A stretch of 64,000 nt of DNA from Isoalcanivorax pacificus W11-5 (GCF_000299335.2 NZ_CP004387.1:2852001-2916000); one strand, 5' to 3'. Shown: positions 36,135 to 44,977, counted from the first letter of the stretch. Numbers and translations: made by a program. The notes: generated by a model not told the origin, from the sequence alone.

Positions 36135-36431
36135 ATGATCACTTTCCAGCCAGGAGCAGCCTACGAGTACGATCCCACCGAAGCGCTGCGCCATCCCTAT
36201 GGCACAGCCCGCTACCTCAACGACGCCTTCGCCACCCGGGACATCGACTACATCCTGAAAGCCGTCGGACGCGCCTTCCAGGCCCAGAACCCAGAAGCAC
36301 TGGTATGGCAGAGCGGCCAGACAACCGGCCAACTGCGCAACAGCTTCCTGCGCGACAAGAACCCGCCATTGAAAAGTGTGATTGCGTTGCTCTACAGCCT
36401 GGGGGTGGAGTTTTCCTGCAAGGAAGTTTGA
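36135..36431 (+). CDS. Orphan antitoxin, probable addiction-module antidote family
   Basis: This 98-aa protein begins MITFQPGAAYEYDPTEALRH and has the pattern YLNDAFATRDIDYILKAVGR followed by NPPLKSVIALLYSLGV. This matches the HigA-like 'addiction module antidote' group with an XRE helix-turn-helix. The ribosome-binding site CAGGAG is good. The usual RelE/HigB toxin partner is absent from both sides, so it is an orphan or a domesticated regulator. Confidence 0.7.
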   Translation: MITFQPGAAYEYDPTEALRHPYGTARYLNDAFATRDIDYILKAVGRAFQAQNPEALVWQSGQTTGQLRNSFLRDKNPPLKSVIALLYSLGVEFSCKEV

Positions 36432-36612
36432 CGCCGTTTCCCATTGCCACCTCGCGGTGGGCGCCGCGCGCCTCACCGCGGATTTGAGCAACAGCTCACA
36501 ATTCTGGCCCGATAATTGCTCCGCCCCTGATGATCGTCTGGGGGGACGTCCTTGTGGCCGGCCGGCGCCTGTGTACTGCGTCGCCAGGGCCACGATGAGC
36601 GAGGAGCAAGGC

Positions 36613-37644
36613 ATGCAGGACAATACCATCCTGAATCTCGCCTATGACATCTCACGCATGACCAGCGAGAAAGTCGGCGCCATTGAAACCATTATGCAGA
36701 CCACCCGCATCCTGGCACTCAATGCCCGCATCGAGGCCGCACGAGCAGGCGCAGCCGGCGCGGCCTTCAGCGTGGTGGCCGAGGAGATTGCCAATGTTTC
36801 GGCGCAAATCAACGGCATAGCGTCAGAATTCCGGACGGGTGTAGCGAGCCATACCCGGCAGATCGAAGAAGCCGGGGAAAAGATGCTGATTGATTTCCGT
36901 GGACAGCGTTTGACGGACCTGGCCTTGAACGCCATCGAGATTATTGACAGGAATCTGTACGAGCGATCCTGCGATGTGAGGTGGTGGGCTACGGACAGCG
37001 CCGTGGTCGCCGCCGCGGAAGCGCCTGCAGACCGCGCCCTGCAGCAGCACGCCGCGGCCCGTCTGGCCACCATCTTGCGCTCCTATACCGTTTACCTTGA
37101 TCTCTGGATAGTGGACGTTCAGGGACGCGTCATCAGCACAGGCAGGCCAGACCGATACCCTGACGCGATCGGAATGGATGTGTCCGGCACTGACTGGTTC
37201 AACGCTGCTCTGTCGACGCGTACCGGGGATGACTTCGCCGTGGCGGACGTGAGCATCAATGCTGCGCTTCACGACGCACCGGTTGCTACCTATGCAACGG
37301 CCATCAGGGCTGCCGGCCGAACCGATGGCAAACCGACAGGCGTGCTGGGGATATTCTTTGATTGGGCACCACAGGCCCAGGCAGTGATGAGTTCAGTTCT
37401 GCTGGCCGCCGACAACCAGAGCCAGGCTTACATCCTCGATGCCGAAGCGCGCGTTATCGCCGGCTCGAATCTAGAGCACGCGTTATACACGCCATACCCT
37501 TTGCGCACCGAGGAGAAAAGCAGCGGGTTCTATATCAACGATCAGAGCCTCGTTGCATTTGCGCTGACGCCAGGCTACGAGACGTACACCGGCATGGGCT
37601 GGTACGGCGTGATTGAAACGCCGGTCAGCGGCCAGGCTGGTTAG
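36613..37644 (+). CDS. Soluble chemoreceptor-like protein with C-terminal Cache sensor
   Basis: The start at 36613 is preceded by GAGGAG at 7 nt; an ATG at 36595 is the alternative. The N-terminal 90 residues are a short methyl-accepting signalling domain (TTRILALNARIEAARAGAAG and AFSVVAEEIANVS, the conserved hairpin tip region). The C-terminal part, from about 135, looks like a Cache/PAS-like sensor (IVDVQGRVISTGRPDRYPDA...FNAALSTRTGDDF). There are no TM segments, so it is cytoplasmic, and the order signalling-then-sensor reverses that of standard chemoreceptors. Its end overlaps the convergent gene by 4 bp. Confidence 0.85.
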   Translation: MQDNTILNLAYDISRMTSEKVGAIETIMQTTRILALNARIEAARAGAAGAAFSVVAEEIANVSAQINGIASEFRTGVASHTRQIEEAGEKMLIDFRGQRLTDLALNAIEIIDRNLYERSCDVRWWATDSAVVAAAEAPADRALQQHAAARLATILRSYTVYLDLWIVDVQGRVISTGRPDRYPDAIGMDVSGTDWFNAALSTRTGDDFAVADVSINAALHDAPVATYATAIRAAGRTDGKPTGVLGIFFDWAPQAQAVMSSVLLAADNQSQAYILDAEARVIAGSNLEHALYTPYPLRTEEKSSGFYINDQSLVAFALTPGYETYTGMGWYGVIETPVSGQAG

Positions 37645-38462
37645 GGGTCATCTGCATCTTCGGGATAATTGAAATAGAAAGTGGTGCCGTCACTGCGTCG
37701 TAGCTGGACGGAAGCTTTCATGGTTGTCCTGAATGACTTCAGGGCCAGATCATCGCCTTCTTTTGCTCCAACATTATAACCGTTTACTGAAACGATGATA
37801 TCCCCAGGTTTTGCCCCGGTGGCCTCAAGCATTTCAGGGGAGAATCGTTCACCAATAACATAGCCTGCTGCAGAGTCTTCGCTGACAGGATAAATATCAT
37901 AAGTAGAAAATATCCGCATTCTCTCACGGCGATCCTTGGTGTCATCCAGTATATCCCCACCCCGCGCTCCGGAATCAGCCACACTTGGTTCCTGCGCGTC
38001 TTGACCTGATAGAGGAGCAAGATAGACCTTAAAATCGCCTTCGTTTCCCCGAATAATCACATGATCTGGCTGGATATCCCGAATGTAATACTCATCAATC
38101 ACATTCTGCCCAATTCCATATCGATAAGCACCATATCCATCAATCAAGACGACGGCTGAAGCGATAGCTTTATCATGCGTTTCAAAAAGCGCTATTGCTG
38201 AGAAATCGTATCTCGCTTCTTTCCGTTCTGGTACCGGTGTCTCCTGAGACGGGGGAGAAACCACCCCCTCTTCAACACTATCGGTGCGCCGCCCAAGTTG
38301 CCTCCCTACTTCCTGATCATGCACCACATAGTTTTCAGATTGACCACTATCGAAGCTCGCACCCTTATTCGTGCCCTGCCAAATTTCTCGGAACAAAATC
38401 AAAGAAGTGGAAACTAAAAGAAGCAACACAAGCAATGTTCTATTTATAGACATTTTCATCAT
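37641..38462 (-). CDS. GspC-like protein with PDZ domain (copy 1)
   Basis: The 273-aa protein has one N-terminal TM (MSINRTLLVLLLLVSTSLIL), a linker, an HR-like domain (ALFETHDKAIASAVVLIDGY...IQPDHVIIRGN) and a C-terminal PDZ domain (AGYVIGERFSPEMLEATGAK; PGDIIVSVNGYNVG). This is the architecture of GspC, the inner-membrane link of type II secretion that contacts the secretin GspD. No other gsp genes are in the window. A paralogue lies at 51694-52503. It is divergent from the FKBP gene, and the two probably share a promoter region. Confidence 0.8.
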   Translation of the reverse strand: MMKMSINRTLLVLLLLVSTSLILFREIWQGTNKGASFDSGQSENYVVHDQEVGRQLGRRTDSVEEGVVSPPSQETPVPERKEARYDFSAIALFETHDKAIASAVVLIDGYGAYRYGIGQNVIDEYYIRDIQPDHVIIRGNEGDFKVYLAPLSGQDAQEPSVADSGARGGDILDDTKDRRERMRIFSTYDIYPVSEDSAAGYVIGERFSPEMLEATGAKPGDIIVSVNGYNVGAKEGDDLALKSFRTTMKASVQLRRSDGTTFYFNYPEDADDP

Positions 38463-38655
38463 TTACACCAGCAACATCATATTAATATCAGGCGCATCAT
38501 TACATTCGGAACGCAACATGTAGCCAAACACAACTTTCTTAACTTATGCTCGACAGCGCGTCAAAAAAATTCATAGGAATCATATCGATATCATTCATTT
38601 GGCGCAATGTCATAATGAAACCATTAAAACAATATCGTAATAAAGAGAGGACAAA

Positions 38656-39369
38656 ATGAAGCATTTAGCCATCATCGCATCCATACTATCCATTTCCGGT
38701 TGTGCATCACAGGCCCCACAGGAGGTTGATACTTCATCGTCTTCAGATGTGACCGCCTATTCCTTTGGTATAGAAGCCGGGAAAACAGTCAAAGCTGGAC
38801 TCGAAGATAAATACATAGACAAAGACCTTTTCCTTCTTGGGGTACACGATGCCATCAAAGGTAATAATCTTCGCTATTCGCTGACCCCCGAAGAAATATC
38901 GGCAGCCCACAACGAACACAACATCTGGGCAACCGAAAAGAAAGAAGAAGAAGCGCTTATCGCTGGCGAGAAGAACGCACAAGAGGGATCCTCCTTCATA
39001 GAAAGTTACAGTTCGCGGGAAGGAGTACGCAGCCTGGATAGTGGAATTTTGTACACTGTACTAAGCGCTGGCGACGGCGCCTCGCACCCCACAGCAGAGG
39101 ATACCGTCGAAGTCCACTACGAAGGTCGTCTTATCGACGGTACAGTTTTTGACAGCTCTGTTGAGCGGGGCGAGCCTGTCTCTATTGAACTAGAGCGCGT
39201 TATCGAAGGCTGGAGAGAAGCAATCACTCATATGTCAGAAGGTGACAAGTGGGAAGTTGTCATCCCCTCACGTCTTGCTTATGGCACTCAGGGGCGTCCT
39301 CCAGCCATTGAACCTAACAAGACGCTTATCTTCCAAATTGAGCTGCTGAAAATAGCTGAAGAGGGGTAA
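38656..39369 (+). CDS. FKBP-type peptidyl-prolyl isomerase lipoprotein (copy 1)
   Basis: A 237-aa protein with the lipobox ISGC, an N-terminal helical dimerisation-like region of Mip/FkpA proteins and a C-terminal FKBP domain (VEVHYEGRLIDGTVFDSS; GWREAITHMSEGDKWEVVIP; LAYG; LIFQIELLKI). The FKBP fold residues are largely kept, so activity is plausible. It would catalyse prolyl isomerisation on proteins crossing the periplasm. The DsbC-like gene follows after 5 bp, and a paralogous pair lies at 61531-63020. Confidence 0.88.
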   Translation: MKHLAIIASILSISGCASQAPQEVDTSSSSDVTAYSFGIEAGKTVKAGLEDKYIDKDLFLLGVHDAIKGNNLRYSLTPEEISAAHNEHNIWATEKKEEEALIAGEKNAQEGSSFIESYSSREGVRSLDSGILYTVLSAGDGASHPTAEDTVEVHYEGRLIDGTVFDSSVERGEPVSIELERVIEGWREAITHMSEGDKWEVVIPSRLAYGTQGRPPAIEPNKTLIFQIELLKIAEEG

Positions 39370-39374
39370 TTTCG

Positions 39375-40106
39375 GTGATCAAGTATACAAGAAGGGTGTG
39401 GGTCCTGCTCCTTCTGGCAGCATTCCAGACTCATGCGCACGGGAGTGATGAGCACTCCCAAATAGCTGATAAAATAAAGAAAATCAACCCGAACATGACT
39501 GTCACCCACGTTCGCGAGACCCCCATACCCAATATAATGGAGGTTGAAGTCAACGGTAGTCAGCTTATTTATTCCTCCGAGAACGGAGACTATATATTCA
39601 CTGGCCAGATGGTTGATATATCGCAGGGCACAAACAATAATCTCACTGAAAACCGACAGCAAGAGATCAGGTCCAAGCTATTATCCGAGATGAATCCAAG
39701 CACTTTCATAACTTTCTCAGCGAAAGGAGATGAAATCGGTGAGGTATTTGTCTTCACCGATACAAGCTGCGCTTATTGTCAGAATTTCCACAAGCAGATT
39801 GAGGCCATCAATGAAGGGGGTATCTCTGTGCATTACATCGCCTTTCCTCGTGCCGGCCTGAACGACCCCGTGGCGTCTCTCATGGAGAAAGTATGGTGCG
39901 CCTCAAACCCCAGGGCCGCTCTAACGGAGGCCAAGCTGTCAGGGCGTGTAACTCAACCAGCCGTCCCGTGCCAGGCGCCAGTAGCAGAACATTTCCAGAC
40001 TGGCTTGAAAATGGGAGTTCATGGCACGCCTTATATCCTGACCACCGATGGGCGGAAGCTAGGTGGCTATCTTTCATCAGACGACCTTATATCCAACTTC
40101 AATTAA
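39375..40106 (+). CDS. DsbC-like disulfide isomerase (copy 1)
   Basis: The GTG start at 39375 is preceded by GAGGGG and lies 5 bp after the FKBP stop. The 243-aa protein has a signal peptide, an N-terminal dimerisation-type domain (NPNMTVTHVRETPIPNIMEV) and a thioredoxin domain with CAYC at 132-135 and the cis-Pro loop HGTP. Length and layout equal DsbC. Such proteins reshuffle wrong disulfides in the periplasm and need DsbD for reduction. The six-cysteine secreted protein encoded 460 bp downstream is an obvious candidate client. Confidence 0.9.
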   Translation: MIKYTRRVWVLLLLAAFQTHAHGSDEHSQIADKIKKINPNMTVTHVRETPIPNIMEVEVNGSQLIYSSENGDYIFTGQMVDISQGTNNNLTENRQQEIRSKLLSEMNPSTFITFSAKGDEIGEVFVFTDTSCAYCQNFHKQIEAINEGGISVHYIAFPRAGLNDPVASLMEKVWCASNPRAALTEAKLSGRVTQPAVPCQAPVAEHFQTGLKMGVHGTPYILTTDGRKLGGYLSSDDLISNFN

Positions 40107-40111
40107 AAAAA

Positions 40112-40147
40112 CGCCTATAAGCAAGACATTGAGCTTGTTTATAGGCG
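40112..40147. terminator. Hairpin after the DsbC-like gene
   Basis: CGCCTATAAGCAAG and CTTGTTTATAGGCG form a 14-bp stem with one G-T pair. A run of seven A precedes it, so on the minus strand it reads as a stem plus T-run, while on the plus strand no T-run follows. It lies 6 bp after the DsbC-like stop and probably ends that operon, with uncertain directionality. Confidence 0.55.
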
Positions 40148-40503
40148 ATGACCGCGTGCCCGACAAGAATATCGCCGAATACCGCTTTCTCCTATCCCCC
40201 TTTCCCGACAGTGAGCAACAATCCAGAACTATGTTCCCATATTCAAAACGGGGCACTTTGATGTCAACGCAAATTTTATTGTAGACACATAATGATTTCA
40301 CAGAAAATATGATACGTCGGAGTTCCCGAAGAATAACAATGAAAATCAGGCAACACTTCTTAAAGCGGCCAAAGTGCCAGCATGGAATTGAACCATATGA
40401 TGGAAACACCCCCCAAATTATCATCGCTTTTTAACCACATAGAAAAACATCATTTCTCTAACACGGGTTGTTCCATCGCACTTAAAGCATTCATTCTTTT
40501 ACC

Positions 40504-40526
40504 CGCGTTAGCACTTAACTAACGCG
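40504..40526. promoter_or_regulatory. Inverted repeat upstream of the first PraB-like gene
   Basis: CGCGTTAG-N7-CTAACGCG, a perfect 8-bp inverted repeat, lies about 40 bp before the start codon. It could be an operator or a 5' UTR hairpin. The 458 bp from 40107 to 40564 contain no gene apart from this and the hairpin at 40112. Confidence 0.4.
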
Positions 40527-40564
40527 AGAATCACAACAAACAAACGATTAATGGAGATAATCAC

Positions 40565-41101
40565 ATGAACGCTATTTCTAAAGGTCTTCTCGGCGCAGCT
40601 CTCCTGGCAGCCTTTGGCGCCAGCCACGCTTCCCCGATCTATTACACCGTCAATGGTGGCGCGACTCAGCAACTGGATGTAACGCCGATCACTGATACCT
40701 TCACTGGCACCTCCACTGTTACTGCTGGCTTCTGTAACCTCGGCTGCACGCTGAGCGCTACCGGCACCCTGTCTGACAACCTGTCTGGCAACACTACTCT
40801 CTCTGTAAGCTCGGCCAGCACCAGCGGCAGCTTCGCTTGCAACACTGTAAGCCTGTCGGGTTTCCCGTGGGTGGGCTCAGTACCGCACTCCAGCATCCCT
40901 TCGCCGCTTGCTCCTGTAACCTTTACTCTGACCGGTGTAAGCGTTAGCTCGATTTGCGGCTCTTGCAGCAATCAGATTGATGTAACATTTGATCCTGCAA
41001 ATGGCGGCAGCTTCGTGTTCAATGGTCCGATTACCCCCAATGGCTCTTGTTCAGTCGTGGGTAACCTGACGAGCAGCAATTACTACGTTGCTACGCACTA
41101 A
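40565..41101 (+). CDS. Secreted six-cysteine protein, PraB-like (copy 1)
   Basis: A 178-aa protein with a signal peptide (LLGAALLAAFGASHA-S). The mature part contains six Cys in the pattern GFC-x3-C, one central Cys (SFAC), C-x2-C (SICGSC) and a late NGSC, and is rich in Ser, Thr and Gly. The central SGSFAC-N12-VPHSSIP region and size recall PraB, the secreted activator of alkane oxidation of Pseudomonas; this link is tentative. Two relatives are at 55385 and 56537. An upstream DsbC-like isomerase and a strong terminator downstream frame the gene. Codon use and expression signals suggest an abundant product. Confidence 0.75.
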   Translation: MNAISKGLLGAALLAAFGASHASPIYYTVNGGATQQLDVTPITDTFTGTSTVTAGFCNLGCTLSATGTLSDNLSGNTTLSVSSASTSGSFACNTVSLSGFPWVGSVPHSSIPSPLAPVTFTLTGVSVSSICGSCSNQIDVTFDPANGGSFVFNGPITPNGSCSVVGNLTSSNYYVATH

Positions 41102-41142
41102 CAGATATTAGTAGCAAGTGAGGGTCGCATAGATTCTCTTAG

Positions 41143-41181
41143 AAAAAGCGCGGATTCCACTCATGGAATCCGCGCTTTTTT
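41143..41181 (+). terminator. Strong rho-independent terminator after the PraB-like gene
   Basis: AAAAAGCGCGGATTCCA and TGGAATCCGCGCTTTTT form a 17-bp perfect stem with a CTCA loop and a T-run. Its strength suits a highly expressed single gene. Confidence 0.9.
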
Positions 41182-41243
41182 CATATAGACTTCGGCCAAA
41201 ATGATGCGATATCCATTGAGCGACGTCCCCCCGCTTTTGAGTA

Positions 41244-42045
41244 TCACAGCGCTTTAGAGCCAAGGGTTAATGTAGCCGGATTGCGTGCCAACTGTCTCGC
41301 ATAGGCGGATGGCGTCAATCCACCCAGCCCACGCTTTGGCCGTTCATCGTTATATTCTCGACGCCATTGCTCCACGATCACCTGGGCATGCGCCAGACTA
41401 GTGAACCAATGCTCGTTGAGGCATTCATCCCGGAAGCGCCCATTGAACGATTCAACATAGGCGTTCTGGTTGGGTTTGCCTGGCTGAATGAGGAACAGCT
41501 GCACGCCAGCCTCATGGGCCCAGGTCAGCATATCCTTGCCACAGAATTCCTTACCGTTATCGGTGCGGATGGCCTGAGGCAGCCCCCGAGCCAGTGCCAG
41601 CCTGTCCAGCATGCGTATCACACCCATGCCGTTGATGCCGCGCTCAACAGCAATGGCAACCGCTTCATGAGTGGCGTCATCCACAATCGTCAGACACTTC
41701 AGCACGCGGCTATCGGCCGTGCGGTCGAAGACAAAATCCATGGACCAGACCCGGTTCGCCTCTACTGGACGCACCAAGGGACAGCGGTCCGAGATAGGGA
41801 TTTTCTTGCGCTTTCGGCGCCGAACCTGGAGCCCTTCCAGCGCATACAGCCGATCAACACGCTTGTGGTTCACCAGGAGACCCGCCTGCCGTAGCTTCAG
41901 GTAGATCATTTCAGCCCCGTATCGGCGGTGACGGTGCGCCAATGCAACTATCCGCTCGCGCAGCACCCCATTACGGTCTGGCGCAGGCTGATACCGGAAA
42001 GCGCTGGCGCTCATGCGCACCACACGCAGTGCCCGCCGCTCCGAC
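41244..42045 (-). pseudogene. IS3 transposase OrfB, C-terminal part, split by IS66
   Basis: The reading frame encodes an integrase-core transposase: [17 protein letters not shown] (HTH_21), [19 protein letters not shown] with the first Asp, DNGKEF with the second Asp, and [17 protein letters not shown] with the Glu, so the DDE triad is intact. The frame runs through [14 protein letters not shown] to the IS66 junction; the missing N-terminus (ELVRFMTSRGLSER) lies beyond IS66 at 44489-44545. The gene is therefore broken. Confidence 0.88.
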
Positions 42046-42128
42046 GTAACCGTCCGGCGAACTCATCTACCCGACGCCATTTCCGCCAGTAACTTAGGTG
42101 TCCACCTATTTCTAAGTGGACACCTAAT

Positions 42129-42467
42129 ATGAGTGAGATGCTTCCAGCCAAGACACCAGCCAAGCGCCGCCGCTATTCCCCGGAGTTCAAAGCCAATATT
42201 CTTCAGGAGTGCCAGGCCCCGGATGCATCCGTCGCCAATGTGGCGCTGCGCTACAGTCTCAACACGAACCTGATCCACAAGTGGCGCCGTGCTGCCGAAG
42301 TCAGTTCCAAGCCGTCGGTTCAGCGTGAGTTTATCCCTGTGCCGATGCCGACGCCCTCTGTGTCCGGCGCGGCGGAGGTAGTGTTCGAGCTGCCTGGCGT
42401 AACGGTACGCTGGCCTCTGGCGCAGATCGAGCGCGCCCTTCCCTGGCTGCGGACGTTGCAAGCATGA
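42129..42467 (+). CDS. tnpA: IS66 TnpA accessory protein
   Basis: This 112-aa protein has an N-terminal helix-turn-helix (RRRYSPEFKANILQECQ; VALRYSLNTNLIHKWRR), as in IS66 OrfA and IS3-type OrfA proteins. It is needed for IS66 transposition. The stop overlaps the start of tnpB by 4 bp. Confidence 0.9.
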   Translation: MSEMLPAKTPAKRRRYSPEFKANILQECQAPDASVANVALRYSLNTNLIHKWRRAAEVSSKPSVQREFIPVPMPTPSVSGAAEVVFELPGVTVRWPLAQIERALPWLRTLQA

Positions 42468-42799
42468 TCCGGGTCGATGCCATCTGGATGGCCACGGAGC
42501 CGCTGGATATGCGCGCCGGCCCGGATACGGCCCTGGCCCGTGTGGTCCAGGTGTTTGGCGAAGCACGTCCCCACTACGCCTACCTGTTTGCCAACAAGCG
42601 AGGCAACCGCATGAAGGTGCTGGTGCATGATGGCTTTGGCTTGTGGCTGGCCGCGCGGCGTTTGCATCAGGGCGGCTTTGTCTGGGGCAGGCTGAGTCAG
42701 GGCGAGCGTATCGCGTTAAGTCCTGAACAGCTTCAGGCGCTGGTGGTCGGTTTACCCTGGCACCGGGTTGGTCGTGACAAGGCCATTGCCATACTTTAA
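42464..42799 (+). CDS. tnpB: IS66 TnpB accessory protein
   Basis: The 111-aa protein shows the IS66 Orf2 signature: EPLDMRAGPDTALARVV, AYLFANKRGNRMKVLVHDG and GFGLWLAARRLHQGGF. Its exact role is unknown, but it is required with TnpA and TnpC. Translation is coupled to tnpA by ATGA. Confidence 0.93.
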   Translation: MIRVDAIWMATEPLDMRAGPDTALARVVQVFGEARPHYAYLFANKRGNRMKVLVHDGFGLWLAARRLHQGGFVWGRLSQGERIALSPEQLQALVVGLPWHRVGRDKAIAIL

Positions 42800-42876
42800 G
42801 CCGCTTGGCGCTGGCCTGTGCGCCGGTCAGCGCGCCCTCTCTGGTATCACTTCCGGCGGCGGCGTCTGGCAAGATA

Positions 42877-44463
42877 ATGGCCATGACGACACCGCCGCAT
42901 CTCGACCAGCTCACTGCCGAACAGCTACGCCAACTGGCGGCGCAACTGTTGGCCGATGCGGCGGAAAAAGAGCACACCATCGCTCAGCAAGGTCAGACCA
43001 TTGCGCAGCAGGGTCATCAGCTCAAGCATCACCAGCTGCTGAACGACAAGCTCACGCAGGAGCTGGCCATCCTGAAGCGCCATCGCTTCGGCAAGCGCAG
43101 TGAAGGCCTGAACAGCCACCAGGCCAGCCTGCTGGATGAACTGGTGGACGCGGATATCGCGGCGATTGAGGTGACACTGTCCAAGCCCGTCGCATCAGTG
43201 GGGGCCACCTCGGCACCGGCGAAGTGCCAGCCCAAGCGAGTCCCGTTACCGCCGGCCCTGCCGCGCACGATCATCACGCACGAACCGGACAACACCGAGT
43301 GCACCTGTGGCTGCCAACTCCAGCGCATCGGCGAAGACATCAGCGAAAAGCTCGATTACACCCCCGGCACCTTTACCGTCGAGCGCCATGTGCGCGGCAA
43401 GTGGGTCTGCAAACACTGTGAGCGCCTCACCCAGGCGCCAGTCCCGGCGCAGATCATCGACAAGGGCCTGCCCACCAGCGGTTTACTGGCCCACCTGCTG
43501 ATCGCCAAATACGCCGATCATCTGCCGCTGTACCGACAGGAAAGGATCTTTGCCCGCGCCGGGCTGGGCATCGCCCGCTCGACGCTGGCTGACTGGGTGG
43601 GCCGCTGCGGCGTGGCCCTGCAACCGCTGGCAGATGCCTTGCGTGAAACACTGCTTACGCAGCCGGTCCTGCATGCTGACGAGACGCCTGTGCCCATGCT
43701 GTCGCCCGGCAAGAAGAAAGCCCACCGGGCCTATATCTGGGCCTACTGCAGCCCGGCCACTGCCGCCCTGCATGCCGTGGTGTACGACTTCGCCGAGAAC
43801 CGGGCCGGCGCCAACGCCCGCACCTTCCTCGAAGGCTGGCAGGGCAAACTCGTCTGCGACGACTATAGCGGCTACAAGGCCGGCTTCCAGGGCGGCATCA
43901 CTGAAATCGGCTGCATGGCCCATGCGCGCCGGAAGTTCTACGACCTGCATACGGCGAACAAAAGCCAGATCGCCGAACAGGCGCTGAGACTGATCCAGCA
44001 GCTCTACGAGATCGAGCGCGAGGCCAACGCCTTGTCCGCCGATGAGCGACAGCGTCTCCGGCAGCAACGATCACAACCCATCCTGGACAGCTTGCACCAA
44101 TGGCTGATGACACACCGGCAGAAAGTGCCGAATGGCTCCGCCACGGCCAGGGCGATCGACTACAGCCTCAAGCGGTGGCAGGCGCTGACGCGCTACTGCG
44201 AGGATGGGGCTGTGCCCATGGATAACAACCAGGTAGAAAACCAGATCCGGCCCTGGGCGCTGGGGCGTTCCAACTGGTTGTTCGCCGGCAGCCTGCGCAG
44301 TGGCCAGCGTGCCGCCGCCATCATGAGTCTGATCCAGTCAGCTAAACTGAATGGGCATGACCCGTACGCGTATCTGAGAGATGTGCTGCAGCGATTGCCG
44401 ACGCAGAAGAACAATGCCATTGATGAGCTGCTGCCGCATCACTGGAAGCAGGGTGCCGTTTGA
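42877..44463 (+). CDS. tnpC: IS66 transposase TnpC
   Basis: The start at 42877 (MAMTTPPHLDQLTAEQL) is chosen as it opens into the coiled-coil N-terminus; an in-frame ATG at 42805 is less likely. The 528-aa protein has a leucine-zipper region, a zinc-binding region (CTCGCQLQRIGED; GKWVCKHC), and the DDE catalytic core (LHADETPVPML; CDDYSGYK; NNQVENQIRP). It is full length and should be active. The end lies 25 bp before the right terminal repeat. Confidence 0.93.
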   Translation: MAMTTPPHLDQLTAEQLRQLAAQLLADAAEKEHTIAQQGQTIAQQGHQLKHHQLLNDKLTQELAILKRHRFGKRSEGLNSHQASLLDELVDADIAAIEVTLSKPVASVGATSAPAKCQPKRVPLPPALPRTIITHEPDNTECTCGCQLQRIGEDISEKLDYTPGTFTVERHVRGKWVCKHCERLTQAPVPAQIIDKGLPTSGLLAHLLIAKYADHLPLYRQERIFARAGLGIARSTLADWVGRCGVALQPLADALRETLLTQPVLHADETPVPMLSPGKKKAHRAYIWAYCSPATAALHAVVYDFAENRAGANARTFLEGWQGKLVCDDYSGYKAGFQGGITEIGCMAHARRKFYDLHTANKSQIAEQALRLIQQLYEIEREANALSADERQRLRQQRSQPILDSLHQWLMTHRQKVPNGSATARAIDYSLKRWQALTRYCEDGAVPMDNNQVENQIRPWALGRSNWLFAGSLRSGQRAAAIMSLIQSAKLNGHDPYAYLRDVLQRLPTQKNNAIDELLPHHWKQGAV

Positions 44464-44545
44464 AAAGGCGTGATAGCCGGACGCTTACGCTCCGACAAGC
44501 CCCTGCTCGTCATGAAACGCACCAGTTCACGCCTGGCTGGCGCGC

Positions 44546-44815
44546 TCACCACTTTTTTCGCAGGGCTTCCTTGGTGATCTCGTTCTCAAGCAGTGTTTCG
44601 GCCAGCAATTTCTTCAGGCGGGCATTCTCGGATTCCAGCTCCTTGAGCCGCTTAGCATCCGAGACGCTCATGCCACCAAACTTGCTCTTCCAGAGGTAAT
44701 AGCTGGCCTCCGAAAAACCATGCTTGCGGCATAGCTCCTTGACGGGCAGCCCTGCCTCTGCCTGACGCAGAAAGCCGATGATCTGCTCCTCGGTGAATCG
44801 CTTCTTCATGTCCAA
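44546..44815 (-). CDS. IS3 OrfA (HTH_8 transposase subunit)
   Basis: An 89-aa protein opening MDMKKRFTEEQIIGFLRQAE, with a helix-turn-helix and a C-terminal leucine zipper (LKELESENARLKKLLAETL). It is the first gene of the IS3 element. In intact elements of this type orfB is translated by frameshift or coupling; here orfB is cut 50 bp downstream by IS66, so this copy is probably a dead end or an inhibitor. Confidence 0.9.
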   Translation of the reverse strand: MDMKKRFTEEQIIGFLRQAEAGLPVKELCRKHGFSEASYYLWKSKFGGMSVSDAKRLKELESENARLKKLLAETLLENEITKEALRKKW

Positions 44816-44923
44816 TCTCCTCGTAGTGGGTATTGGACTCCAAAGTCAGGTGCTACTCAAACAGGGGGGACGTCGCTTCTTCCCAAAATCAAAGCCGCAT
44901 TCCCCGGCATTCAGCGATGAACC

Positions 44924-44954
44924 AAAAAAATGGCCGGCATTAACATGCCGGCCA
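44924..44954 (-). terminator. Terminator of the FadL/Big_5 lipoprotein operon
   Basis: On the minus strand TGGCCGGCAT-GTTA-ATGCCGGCCA is followed by seven T. It lies about 24 bp after the stop of the large lipoprotein gene, which suits it as the end of the operon. Confidence 0.88.
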
Positions 44955-44977
44955 CAGTACAAAGCATTAACTCTAAA

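Larger units (their letters stand above)
42046..44488 (+). mobile_element. Complete IS66-family insertion sequence
   Basis: The element of 2443 bp begins GTAACCGTCCGGCG and ends in the complement of GTAAGCGTCCGGCT, the GTAA-type terminal repeats of IS66. It is flanked on both sides by the 8-bp direct repeat GCTCCGAC (42038-42045 and 44489-44496), the target-duplication length typical of IS66. It carries tnpA, tnpB and tnpC, all intact, so it could still be mobile. It sits in the orfB of an IS3 element. Confidence 0.95.
41219..44877 (-). mobile_element. IS3-family element interrupted by IS66
   Basis: Inverted ends AGCGACGTCCCCCC occur at 41219-41232 and, in reverse, at 44864-44877. Between them lie orfA (44546-44815) and orfB (41244 onward) on the minus strand. 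Removing the IS66 insert and one target copy leaves about 1.2 kb, the usual IS3 size. I could not identify a target duplication outside these ends, so the exact limits may be off by a few bases. Confidence 0.8.

Noticed and set aside
42046-44488. IS66 plus IS3 pieces read as a composite transposon
   Set aside because: The IS66 is nested inside the IS3 with its own target duplication; there are not two flanking copies of one element.
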